Shown here: in pieces, positions 15,726 through 24,333 of the stretch
How the letters are laid out: each line of letters opens with the position of its first letter
Numbering within the stretch: the first letter of the stretch is position 1
Origin: Myxococcus terminator_A
GTDB lineage: Bacteria > Myxococcota > Myxococcia > Myxococcales > Myxococcaceae
Length of the DNA: 64,000 bases
NCBI GenBank assembly: GCA_049194865.1
Contig: JBLZWL010000089.1
Span: 62,001 to 126,000 of the forward strand
Direction: 5' to 3'
The notes under the pieces: model-generated
Seen by the model: only the letters and a program-made list of their open reading frames with translations
What the model was told of the DNA's origin: nothing
Database searches by the model: none
Made by a program: the position numbers and the translations under genes

Positions 15726-18446
15726 TTACAGGCTCTGCGCAATGGTCTGCCGGTTGAGGATGCGAGGCGTGATGAAGATGAGCAGTTCCTGACGCTCATC
15801 CCGCTCCGAGTAGTTCTTGAACAGGAGCCCCAGCACCGGAATCTTCGAGAGGAAGGGCACGGCGTTGGTGGTGGTGGCGCCACGGCGGACGTAGATGCCG
15901 CCGATGACCGTGGTGTCCCCGTCCTTCACCAGCACCTGCGTGTTGGCTTCCTTGCGCTGGATGGACGGCTGACCGTTCGCGCCCGTGTTGGACTGGTCCG
16001 GCTGATTGTTGGACGCGTTGATGGACATCAGGATGCTGCCGTCCTGGGTGATGTGCGGCGTCACCTCAAGCGACAGGCGGGCTTCCACGAAGGTCGTGTT
16101 CACACCACCGGCCGACGTCTGACTGAACGGGATGGACACACCCTGGCTGATGCGAGCGGTGTTGTTGTCCAGCGTCGTCACGCGAGGCGCGGAGATGGTC
16201 TTCACCGTGCCCTCGTTCTCCGCAGCGGACAGCCGCAGGTTGAGCTGCAGTGCGCCGCCAGCCGAGCCGAAGACGAACCCGAGCGCACCACCGGCGTTCT
16301 CACCGACCGACGCCGGCAGGTTCACCGCGAAGTTCGGCGCGGCAGGGAGACCCGCGGCCGTGCCCACGGAGCCGCCCGTGACGGCGACGTTGTTCGGGAA
16401 GATGAGGCCCGTCGGGTTGCCCGTGGCCTGGGCAGCGCGCGCCTGGCCACCCCACTGCACGCCGAGCTGACGGCTGAAGGCGGTGCTCGCCTCCACGATG
16501 CGGCTCTCGATGAGCACCTGCGGAGTCTGCGTGTCCAGGCTGCGCACCAGGGCGCGGGCCTTCTCCGTGTTGGACCGCACGTCCTTGACGATGAGCACGT
16601 TCGTACGAGTGTCGACCGTGACGTTGCCGCGCTCGCTCAGCACGTCCTTCACCCGCGCGGCCATCTCGGCTGCCACCGCGTAGTTGACCGGGATGAGGTT
16701 GACCAGCAGGTCCTCCTGCTGCTGGAACGCCTTCTTGCGCTCCAGACGCAGCCGGGCCTCCTCCTCCAACGTCTTCAGCGGGGCGATGCGGATGATGTTG
16801 CCGAACTCCTCCTTGCCCAGCTGCTTGGTGCGCAGGATGAGGTCCAGCGCCTGGTCCCAGGGAACGTTGCGCAGGCGGATGGTGACGCGACCGGCGACAT
16901 CGTCCGCGACGACCACGTTCTTCTTGGAGATCTCCGCGATGACCCGCAGGAGGTTCTGGATGTCGATGTCCTTGAACTCGAAGGAGACGCGCTTGCCACG
17001 GTAGCGGGCCTGCTGCGGCGCGCCCTCGGCGGCGTAGGCGGGCGCCTCGGCGGTGAAGCCGGCGGTGCGCTGCGCCACGGATACCTCGTCCGTCTTCACG
17101 CCCTTCACGTCCAGGCGCCAGGAGAGCGTCCCGCCGTTCTGCGTGACCTTCTCCTCGATGGCTCCGTCAGCGGCGACGACGACGCGCACCTTGCGGCCCT
17201 CACCGGGGACGCTGAAGGCGCTGATCATCTTCACCGGCGTCTCCAGCGCGCTGGTGTCCAGGCTGCGCTCGAGCTTCTTCGGCAGCCGGGCGTTGTCCAG
17301 CGTCAGCACGGCGCTGCGCGGGTCGGGACGGTCCACCTTCCAGGCGGCCGTGCCGGACAGCTTGAGCACCACGCGACCACCCGCCCCACCCTCCTGGAAG
17401 GACAGGTCCTTGACCTCCACCAGCGAGGCCGTGACGGGCGCCTCCACCGGCTCGGGCGCGGGGCGCAGCGGCTCTACTTCGGCCACCGACGCGATGACCT
17501 CTTGCGGCGCGGGCGACGGCGCGGCCTTGCGGGCCACCGCGCCCCCCAGCACCACTTCCAGGCCCTTGTCGGCCCGGTCCACCCGGTAGGCGGGCATCTT
17601 GCCGCGCACGTCGAGCACCAGCCGGACCTTGTCCGAGTGGGCGCCCACGCGCACCTCCCTCAACGTCGCGCCATTCACGCGAGGCGCACGGGCGGAGAGC
17701 CCCACGCCATACAGGTCCACCGCGAGCCGCGGCGGGTCCGCCAGCTCCAGCACCTCGTAGCGGGCGATGTCGCCGTCCGCGCGGATGCGAAGCGTGTCGT
17801 CGGAATAGGCCAGCTGGGTGATGCGTTGAGCTGGCTGAGCCACCTCTCGCTCATCCGCCTCGGCGGCGACGACGTTCTCTGGCAGCGTGGGCTTTTCAGC
17901 GGCGGGCTTCGCCGGCGCTTCCGCCACCATGACGGCGGCGGGCGCGGCGGGCTTGACCTCGGCGACCGGTGCGGGCGTCGGGGCGGCGGGAGCCGTGGCG
18001 ACAACAGGCTCCGGACGCTTGACCTCGGCGGCGGGCATCGCGCCATCCACCGAAATCACCACGCGGTTGCCATCCGCCCGGACGTCGTACTGCGACGCCT
18101 TGTCCAGCGCCAGCAGCACCCGGCCGACGCTCGCGCGCTCATCCGAGAACTGCGACGCCACGACTCCGGCCACGGGGCCAGAGCCGTCGTGGTGGCCCTT
18201 GATACCCGTCGCGTCAGCCGACGAGAGGTCCACCACCAACCGCTCCGGACCACTCAGCCGGAACACGGTGAAGGTGGGGGGCCGGGTTCCGGTCACCACC
18301 ACCTGGGCGCCCGAGCCGGTACGGGACACATCCAGGTCCCGAAGCGTATTCAGTTCGGCGCCATTGCTGCTGGCGCCCGCGAGGACGACCGCAAAAGCGG
18401 TCGCCAACATCCACTTGCCCCTCGTCACAACGCTCCTCTCGAGCAT
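15726..18446 (-). CDS. pilQ: Type IV pilus secretin PilQ
   Basis: 906 residues, very like the roughly 900-residue M. xanthus PilQ, including MLERSVVTRGKWML at the start, which sets the ATG at 18446. It forms the outer-membrane gated ring through which the pilus passes. Order: signal peptide, three AMIN domains (about 35-130, 195-290, 340-430) that bind peptidoglycan, secretin N0 (about 485-560, RVSFEFKDIDIQNLLRVIAEIS), N1 (about 590-670) and the secretin barrel (about 690-895) with VPFLSKIPVLGLLF near the end. Last of pilM-N-O-P-Q. Confidence 0.98.
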   Translation of the reverse strand: MLERSVVTRGKWMLATAFAVVLAGASSNGAELNTLRDLDVSRTGSGAQVVVTGTRPPTFTVFRLSGPERLVVDLSSADATGIKGHHDGSGPVAGVVASQFSDERASVGRVLLALDKASQYDVRADGNRVVISVDGAMPAAEVKRPEPVVATAPAAPTPAPVAEVKPAAPAAVMVAEAPAKPAAEKPTLPENVVAAEADEREVAQPAQRITQLAYSDDTLRIRADGDIARYEVLELADPPRLAVDLYGVGLSARAPRVNGATLREVRVGAHSDKVRLVLDVRGKMPAYRVDRADKGLEVVLGGAVARKAAPSPAPQEVIASVAEVEPLRPAPEPVEAPVTASLVEVKDLSFQEGGAGGRVVLKLSGTAAWKVDRPDPRSAVLTLDNARLPKKLERSLDTSALETPVKMISAFSVPGEGRKVRVVVAADGAIEEKVTQNGGTLSWRLDVKGVKTDEVSVAQRTAGFTAEAPAYAAEGAPQQARYRGKRVSFEFKDIDIQNLLRVIAEISKKNVVVADDVAGRVTIRLRNVPWDQALDLILRTKQLGKEEFGNIIRIAPLKTLEEEARLRLERKKAFQQQEDLLVNLIPVNYAVAAEMAARVKDVLSERGNVTVDTRTNVLIVKDVRSNTEKARALVRSLDTQTPQVLIESRIVEASTAFSRQLGVQWGGQARAAQATGNPTGLIFPNNVAVTGGSVGTAAGLPAAPNFAVNLPASVGENAGGALGFVFGSAGGALQLNLRLSAAENEGTVKTISAPRVTTLDNNTARISQGVSIPFSQTSAGGVNTTFVEARLSLEVTPHITQDGSILMSINASNNQPDQSNTGANGQPSIQRKEANTQVLVKDGDTTVIGGIYVRRGATTTNAVPFLSKIPVLGLLFKNYSERDERQELLIFITPRILNRQTIAQSL

Positions 18447-18502
18447 GCGTCCCCTCACCAAAGTTGGAAGCGGGCTGCCGCCCGCGGGCGCGCCACGGGG
18501 GG

Positions 18503-19078
18503 CTACTCCCCGTAGTTCTTGCCCGTCATCAGATTGTAACTAGGGTCCTGCCGGTCATCGGCCTTGAGCTGCAGAGTCACCGGATTCTTGATGATCTCCC
18601 CGTTGCCCGAGAACACCTCGGTCACCGTCAACGAATCGCGGAGGATTTGCGTGACCTTCCCACCCTGGCGTCCAACCCGGGTGTTGCGGCGCACGATGTG
18701 GCCTCGACCCAACGGGTCTTCGACCATCGCCAGTGGATTGGCGTCTCCCGTCACGACCGCGACCAGCTTGAGCTGGTCCAGGTCGAACGCGCACAGAGGC
18801 TCCGTGCACGTCATGACGGGATTGGCCTGGGCCACCGGGCCCAGCTCTTCCAGCGGGCTGCGGAACGGATCCCGCTTGCCCACCGGGTTGTAATTGTAGA
18901 CGTATGGCGCCAGCGCGGTGGCGCTGTCGACGGGCGTCGGTGCCGTCTCCGCGGGCGCCGCGGCCTGAGCCGCGGGAGGTGGCGCAGCCACCGGCGGAGG
19001 GGGCGGAGGTGCCTCCTCGCAAGCAGCGAGCGTCAGCGCGAGCGCGGCGGTCGTCATGGTGGCCTTGAACATCTTCAT
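18503..19078 (-). CDS. pilP: Type IV pilus assembly lipoprotein PilP
   Basis: 191 residues. Lipoprotein signal ending LTLAAC, then a disordered Pro/Ala stretch (about residues 20-50) and the folded beta-domain with VGKRDPFRSP, LKLVAVV and GHIVRRNTRVGRQGG that characterise PilP. It is anchored in the inner membrane and bridges PilN/PilO to PilQ. The start at 19078 (MKMFKAT) matches M. xanthus PilP; upstream codons would displace the signal peptide. Confidence 0.96.
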   Translation of the reverse strand: MKMFKATMTTAALALTLAACEEAPPPPPPVAAPPPAAQAAAPAETAPTPVDSATALAPYVYNYNPVGKRDPFRSPLEELGPVAQANPVMTCTEPLCAFDLDQLKLVAVVTGDANPLAMVEDPLGRGHIVRRNTRVGRQGGKVTQILRDSLTVTEVFSGNGEIIKNPVTLQLKADDRQDPSYNLMTGKNYGE

Positions 19079-19121
19079 CCTCAATCCCCTTGTCGCCCTA
19101 CTTTCCGGACGGATCAAGTTT

Positions 19122-19703
19122 CTAGTTCTTGGTCTCGACGAACCGGAAAGTCGTCGCCAGGAAGCTGCTCTGCAGCACGACCTTCTCGTTCTTCAGGGTC
19201 GGCTGGCCCAGGTTGATGTTGTTGACGTTCACGATGCGGCGCATGTTCGCCATCTCCTGCAGGAACATGGCGATCTCATGGTAGTTGCCGCTCACCGTCA
19301 TGCGGATGGGGATGCGGGCGAAGAACTCGCCGCCGCCCACGTACTCGCGGTCGGGCTGCACCAGGGAGATCTCCAGGCCGCTCTTCTTGCCGATGTCGTT
19401 GATCTGCGCGAGCAGCTCCTCGACGTCCTTCTTCTCCGGCAGCTCCGTGAGGGCCTCGGCGAGCTTCTGCTCCAGCACGTCCATCTCGCGCCGACGCTCG
19501 TTGAGGTTCTGGGCGATCTCACTCTTCTCCGCCAGATCCAGGTCCAGCGTGCGCCGCGCGGAGATCTGCTGCTTGATTTGGGTCTCGGTGGGGTCGATGA
19601 GCAGGAAGTAGTTGGCGACGGTCATCAGGACGATGGCCGCTGCCAGGCCGCCGTACTTGACGGCCGGAGTCGCCTTGACGAATTGGTCCAGGTACTTGTC
19701 CAT
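19122..19703 (-). CDS. pilO: Type IV pilus alignment protein PilO
   Basis: 193 residues. One transmembrane helix (about residues 17-36), coiled coil (about 40-90) and a periplasmic ferredoxin-like domain including GLEISLVQPD and GNYHEIAMFLQEMANMRRIVNV, typical of PilO. It pairs with PilN and PilP to form the periplasmic alignment complex. The gene is 43 bases from pilP and 15 from pilN. Confidence 0.97.
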   Translation of the reverse strand: MDKYLDQFVKATPAVKYGGLAAAIVLMTVANYFLLIDPTETQIKQQISARRTLDLDLAEKSEIAQNLNERRREMDVLEQKLAEALTELPEKKDVEELLAQINDIGKKSGLEISLVQPDREYVGGGEFFARIPIRMTVSGNYHEIAMFLQEMANMRRIVNVNNINLGQPTLKNEKVVLQSSFLATTFRFVETKN

Positions 19704-19718
19704 GGGCGGTGGCCTCGG

Positions 19719-20402
19719 TCAGATGGCGTAGTTCGCGGTGAGGGTGATCTTGAAGTCGACCAACGAGGGCGCGGCCAATGGCCCGGTGGCCGCCTTCGTC
19801 TGCACCGCGCTGGACAGGTCGATGTCGGTGAAGAACGGAGTGATTTCCCCAGCGGGGAACTCCTCGATGGTGGCCTCGGCCGTCAGCAGCTCCACGCGGG
19901 ACGTCTTCGCGTCCCTCCGCTGATCCACCAGGCGCCCCATGCCCTTGGGCGTCCACACCACACCGTTCAGGCTGCGCATGAACTCGGCGACCTCGTCGTG
20001 GCTGACGGCCGAGCCGTCAATGGACACGGCGCTGGCGGTCTCGACGAAGCCCTTCACCCAGACCTTCTTCGGTGTGGCGGACGCCAGCGCGTCCATCATC
20101 CGGACCGGACCGTTGCGGCCCTTGCGCAGCGAGTCCAGCACGGCCAGCTTCTTCTCCACCTCGGTCTTGCGGGCGTTGATGTTCCTCACCTCGCCGATGA
20201 CCTTCTCCAACTCGGCGATCTTCGCGCGAGTCTGGGCGATGGCCTGGGCGTTGCGCTGGAACTCACTGTCACGGTCGTCGTACCAGAGGTAGTTGCCCAC
20301 GGCGGCGCCGATGAGCGCCAGCGCGAAGAGGACCAGGATCTGCCGGCCCTTCTGCTGGGTCTGAACCTTCCGGACGGGAAGCAGGTTGATGCGAATCATC
20401 AT
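19719..20402 (-). CDS. pilN: Type IV pilus alignment protein PilN
   Basis: 227 residues. The cytoplasmic N-terminal peptide MIRINLLPVR is the segment known to dock into PilM. It is followed by one transmembrane helix (about residues 22-40), a coiled coil (about 48-90) and a periplasmic ferredoxin-like fold. Two ATGs start the frame (20402 and 20399); either would serve. The mature domain is longer than in Pseudomonas PilN. Confidence 0.96.
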   Translation of the reverse strand: MMIRINLLPVRKVQTQQKGRQILVLFALALIGAAVGNYLWYDDRDSEFQRNAQAIAQTRAKIAELEKVIGEVRNINARKTEVEKKLAVLDSLRKGRNGPVRMMDALASATPKKVWVKGFVETASAVSIDGSAVSHDEVAEFMRSLNGVVWTPKGMGRLVDQRRDAKTSRVELLTAEATIEEFPAGEITPFFTDIDLSSAVQTKAATGPLAAPSLVDFKITLTANYAI

Positions 20403-20429
20403 GTGCGTCGTCTCCAGGAAGTGGACGGT

Positions 20430-21512
20430 CTAGGCCAGCTTGTCGCCAGGACGCCGGAGCGCCAGTCCCACTGCCACCGCGGCCATGGGCGCCACGTCCA
20501 TGATGAACGCGGGGTCGAACTTGCGGTTGTCCACTTCAATCTTGCGGAACGGGTTGAGGATCTCCACCGGCACCCCGGTGCGCGCTTCAATGGTCTTGAA
20601 CAGGGCCGGAATCTTCGCCGTGCCGCCGGACAGGTAGACCTTGGTGAAGTTCGAGTCCGCCGCGGTGCCCGCGTAGAAGTCCAGCGAGCGCTGGATTTCA
20701 CCGGCCACCTGCTCGGCGACGCTGGACAGCACGCGCTCGACTTCCTGGGGCACCACGGCATCCGCGTCCGCGCGGTTGCCGCCGATCTTCAGCGCTTCCG
20801 CCTCCTCGTAGGAGACGTTGAGCTGCTTCTGGATCTCCTCGGTGAACTGGTTGCCACCGATGGTGACGTCACGGGTGAAGACCGTCACGCCGTTGGCGAT
20901 GATGTTGATGTTCACCACCGAAGCGCCCGCGTTGATGAGGACGACGGTCTCCTTCTCCGGCAGGTCGTAGTTGACGGAGAACATGTTCTGCACCGCGAAG
21001 GCGTCCACGTCCACGACCACCGGGGCCAGGCCCGCCTCGGAGACCACCGTGGTGTAGTCGTTGATCATGTCCTTCTTGGCGGCCACCAGCAGCACGTCCA
21101 TCTGCCCGGTGGCGTCGTTGCCGCCCCCGTCGAGGATCTGCGTGTCGATGTTCACGTCCTTCACATCGAACGGGATGTACTGCTCGGCCTCCCACTGGAT
21201 GCTCTCCTCGAGCTCCTCCTGGGACATGCGCGGCATCTGAATCTTCTTGATGATGACCGAGTGGCCGGACACGCCGATGGCGACATCCTTGCCCTTCACC
21301 TTCAGCTCGGACATCAGCTCCTGCACCGCCTGGACGATGGCGGTGGAGTTCATCAGCGCGCCATCCACGATGGCCTCGGGGGGCAGCGGCTTCATGCCGA
21401 AGCTCTGCAGAGCGAAGCCTACTTCGCCCCGCTTGCGCTGCTCCTTGAGCAGGATCATCTTGATGGAGGTCGATCCGATGTCCAGACCGAGTGCCAGTTT
21501 GCCCTTCGCCAT
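20430..21512 (-). CDS. pilM: Actin-like type IV pilus protein PilM
   Basis: 360 residues, usual length for the family. FtsA/actin-fold cytoplasmic ATP-binding protein that forms a ring under PilN and connects to the motor. Nucleotide-binding signatures are visible: phosphate 1 GLDIGSTSIKMILL, phosphate 2 VLINAGASVVNINI, adenosine motif VYLSGGTAKIPAL. The ATG at 21512 is chosen because MAKGKLALGLDIG is the conserved beginning. First gene of pilM-N-O-P-Q. Confidence 0.97.
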   Translation of the reverse strand: MAKGKLALGLDIGSTSIKMILLKEQRKRGEVGFALQSFGMKPLPPEAIVDGALMNSTAIVQAVQELMSELKVKGKDVAIGVSGHSVIIKKIQMPRMSQEELEESIQWEAEQYIPFDVKDVNIDTQILDGGGNDATGQMDVLLVAAKKDMINDYTTVVSEAGLAPVVVDVDAFAVQNMFSVNYDLPEKETVVLINAGASVVNINIIANGVTVFTRDVTIGGNQFTEEIQKQLNVSYEEAEALKIGGNRADADAVVPQEVERVLSSVAEQVAGEIQRSLDFYAGTAADSNFTKVYLSGGTAKIPALFKTIEARTGVPVEILNPFRKIEVDNRKFDPAFIMDVAPMAAVAVGLALRRPGDKLA

Positions 21513-21709
21513 GCTTGACTCCGTCGAGAGGCAGCCAGCGTAGCACTGGCCGTCAACCCCTCCTAAAAAGTGCCCGGAGCCCGCCTGCTCTCCGTTCGGC
21601 CGGGACCCCTGCATCCAAACTGCGCCGGGCCCCCCACCACGGTCGCGGAGGCCCGATTTTCCGGCCCCGGACGCATTCCGTCAAATGCAGCCAGGCTGAA
21701 TCTCCCGCT
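21513..21709. other. Intergenic region between pilR2 and pilM
   Basis: 197 bases without a gene. It holds an imperfect operator-like inverted repeat GCCAG-N7-CTGGC (21534-21550) next to a minus-strand TTGACG (21550s), where a pilM promoter would be expected. I cannot define a convincing -10, so no promoter is called. Confidence 0.4.
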
Positions 21710-23128
21710 TCAGCTCCGCTCGGCCTCCGCGTCCGGGTCGATGCCGTACTCCTTGATCTTGTACAGCAACGCCCTGTGACTGATGTCCAGGACCTCCGCC
21801 GCCCGGGTCCGGTTCCCCTTCGTCCGTCTCAGGGCCGCCCGGATGTAGGACTCCTCCAAGTCCCGGATGGCTCGCTTGAGCGACAGGTCGCTACCGACCT
21901 GTGGCATCCCACCGGTGCTGGCCCCCGTCGTTCCAGGTGCGGGCGCGGCCCACAGCCTTTCGGGCAGGTTGGAGGGAAGGATGTGCGGGCCATCCGCCAG
22001 GAGCACGGCCCGCTCCATGGCGTTCTCCAATTCGCGCACGTTGCCCGGCCAGGCGTAGGCGGACATCAGCGCCGCCGCCTCCGGGGACAGTCCTTCGACG
22101 GGCGACTCGCGGTTGAGCTCGCGGTTGAAGCGGTGGATGAAGGCGCTCGCCAGCAGGGGCACGTCCTCGCGGCGCTCCCGCAGGGGCGGCACCCTCACGT
22201 TCACCACGTTGAGGCGGTAGTAGAGGTCCTCGCGGAACTCCCCCTTCTCCACCAGCTTGCCCAAATCTCGCAGCGTGGCCGCCACCACGCGCACGTCCAC
22301 CTTCTCCACGCGGTTCTCGCCCACCGGGCGGATTTCGCCTTCCTGCAGCACCCGCAGGAGCTTCACCTGCGCGGGCAGCGGCAGCTCGCCCACCTCGTCC
22401 AGGAAGAGCGTGCCGCCGTCGGCCTCCGAGAAGAGGCCGCGCTTGGCCGTGCGGGCATCCGTGAAGGCGCCCTTGGCGTGGCCGAACAGCTCGCTCTCGA
22501 GCAGCCCGCCCGGGATGGCGCCACAGTTGACGGCGACGAAGGGCAGCGGTGCCCTCGGGCTGCGCGCGTGCAGCTCCCGGGCGATGAGCTCCTTGCCCGT
22601 CCCGCTCTCCCCGCTGATGAGCACCGTGGTGTCCACCGGCGCCAGGCGCGCCACCTGCCGGAGCAACGCATGGAGCGACTCGCTCGCCCCGAGGATGTGC
22701 CCCTGAGGCGCGAAGGGCAGACCGCCCTGCTTGAGCCGGCGATTCTCCCGCAGCAGTCGCTCGCGCTCTTCGGCCTTGCGCAGGACGAAGACGATCTCCT
22801 CGGGCTTGAACGGCTTCTGGACGTAGTCGTACGCGCCAGCAGACACCGCCTCCAGGGCCTGCTCCTGCGAGCCATATGCGCTCATCACCACCACGGTGAG
22901 CGCCGGGTGCGCGGCCTGGGCCTCGCGCAGCAGCGTCAGGCCATCCTTGCGAGGCATGCGCACGTCGGAGACGAGGACGTCGTAGTCGCGCGTGGCCAGC
23001 TCTCGCAGCGCCTCATCCCCGTCCGCGACAGCGCGCACGTCGTAGCCCTTGTCGGTGAGCACCAACGTGAGGATGTGCCGGATGGACGGCTCGTCGTCGG
23101 CGACGAGGATGGTGCGGAACAGGGACAT
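21710..23128 (-). CDS. pilR2: PilR2, sigma-54-dependent response regulator
   Basis: 472 residues, NtrC type: receiver (about 1-120) with phospho-acceptor Asp in VLVSDVRMPRKDG, AAA+ domain (about 148-385) with GESGTGKE, and a Fis-type helix-turn-helix (about 425-465, RTRAAEVLDISHRALLYKIKEYG). The sigma-54 contact loop reads GAFTDA instead of GAFTGA. The start at 23128 (MSLFRTILVADDE) fits the receiver fold. The stop of pilS2 is 67 bases upstream, so the pair forms a two-component system. Confidence 0.93.
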   Translation of the reverse strand: MSLFRTILVADDEPSIRHILTLVLTDKGYDVRAVADGDEALRELATRDYDVLVSDVRMPRKDGLTLLREAQAAHPALTVVVMSAYGSQEQALEAVSAGAYDYVQKPFKPEEIVFVLRKAEERERLLRENRRLKQGGLPFAPQGHILGASESLHALLRQVARLAPVDTTVLISGESGTGKELIARELHARSPRAPLPFVAVNCGAIPGGLLESELFGHAKGAFTDARTAKRGLFSEADGGTLFLDEVGELPLPAQVKLLRVLQEGEIRPVGENRVEKVDVRVVAATLRDLGKLVEKGEFREDLYYRLNVVNVRVPPLRERREDVPLLASAFIHRFNRELNRESPVEGLSPEAAALMSAYAWPGNVRELENAMERAVLLADGPHILPSNLPERLWAAPAPGTTGASTGGMPQVGSDLSLKRAIRDLEESYIRAALRRTKGNRTRAAEVLDISHRALLYKIKEYGIDPDAEAERS

Positions 23129-23195
23129 GGGGGGCCTGGCGGCATCATCCCCCAGTCCCGGGGGAGGAGATAGCTTCTGGCCAGACGGCGTCCGC

Positions 23196-24317
23196 TCACA
23201 CGGCGGGCAGGGACACGGTGAAGCGCGCGCCACCGTCAGGCAGGTTCTCCGCGCCCAGACGCCCTCCCATCACCTGCGTCAGTCGCAGCGACACCGCCAG
23301 CCCCAGCCCGGTGCCCTGCCGACCCTTCGTGGTGAAGAAGGGCTCGAACAGCCGGGGCATGACCTCGGAAGGGATTCCCGGCCCGTGGTCCCTCACCATC
23401 AGCTGGACCTCGCCCTCCGCCCTGCGGGTCACGACACTCACGCTCCCCTGCCCTCCCATGGCCTGCGCGGCGTTGAGCAGGAGGTTGATGAGGATCTGCG
23501 ACAGCGGCCCTGTCTCCGCCCGGGCGAACACCCCAGGCTCCAGCGCCAGGTCCACCGACACACTGGAGAGCTCGGGTGCGGCGCGGACCAGCCGCACACA
23601 CGTCTCCACCACCGAGCCCACGTCCACCGGCCCCGGCGACGACGTCTCCGGGCGCCCCAGGTCCAGCAGGCCGCGGACGATGCGGTCGATGCGCTGCACC
23701 TCGTGGTCGATGCGCTCCAGGTAGTCCTTCAGCTCCGCCGTGGGCGCCTTCATCCGCGCCAGGGAGAGATAGCCGAGGATGCCGGCCAGGGGGTTTCCCA
23801 CCTCATGCGCCACGCCCGCGGCGAGCCGGCCCACCGTGGCCAGCCGCTCGGCGGACACCAGCTCCGTCTGGGCCCGCGACAGGCGGAGGTTGGCCTCCCG
23901 CAGCGATTCCACCTGGGAGCGCGTGAGGGCCTGCTCCGAGCGCAGCGCCTCCGCCAGCCGCTGCAGCGCGCGCTGCATCCTCGACAGCAGCGGCCCGCCC
24001 TGCGTGGGCGTCAGGTGCGGATCCAACTCCAGGCGCCCCAGTTGCTCCACCATGGCCTCGGCGGAGCGCAGCGGACGGCCCACCGTCAAATCCAGCACCA
24101 CGTACGCCAGCAACGTGAGCGCCACCAGATCCAACCCCAGCGCGAGCGGAAGGAAGCCCCGCACCTGCGCCAGCACCTCCGCGTCCGGAGAGCCTGGAGA
24201 CACGAGCCGACGGCCCAGCTCCAGCAACCGGATGAGGACGGGCTGGAGCGACAGCCAGGAGAGTCCCGTGCAGAGCGAGCTGAGCAGGAACGCCACGCTG
24301 GCGATGCGCCACTTCAT
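23196..24317 (-). CDS. pilS2: PilS2 sensor histidine kinase
   Basis: 373 residues. Two transmembrane helices (about 5-25 and 58-80) enclose a short periplasmic loop of about 30 residues; a HAMP-like linker and coiled coil follow, then HisKA with VAHEVGNPLAGI and the HATPase domain (NAAQAM, DHGPGIP, GTGLGLAV). No PAS domain is seen, unlike the PilS at 39.4 kb. It lies 16 bases after pilD and before pilR2 and is the likely cognate kinase. Confidence 0.93.
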   Translation of the reverse strand: MKWRIASVAFLLSSLCTGLSWLSLQPVLIRLLELGRRLVSPGSPDAEVLAQVRGFLPLALGLDLVALTLLAYVVLDLTVGRPLRSAEAMVEQLGRLELDPHLTPTQGGPLLSRMQRALQRLAEALRSEQALTRSQVESLREANLRLSRAQTELVSAERLATVGRLAAGVAHEVGNPLAGILGYLSLARMKAPTAELKDYLERIDHEVQRIDRIVRGLLDLGRPETSSPGPVDVGSVVETCVRLVRAAPELSSVSVDLALEPGVFARAETGPLSQILINLLLNAAQAMGGQGSVSVVTRRAEGEVQLMVRDHGPGIPSEVMPRLFEPFFTTKGRQGTGLGLAVSLRLTQVMGGRLGAENLPDGGARFTVSLPAV

Positions 24318-24333
24318 CGCCCGTCCGCGCGTT

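Noticed and set aside
21534..21550. Promoter for pilM built on TTGACG near 21556
   Set aside because: No -10 at 16 to 18 bases with TAxxxT; only the nearby inverted repeat is noted.
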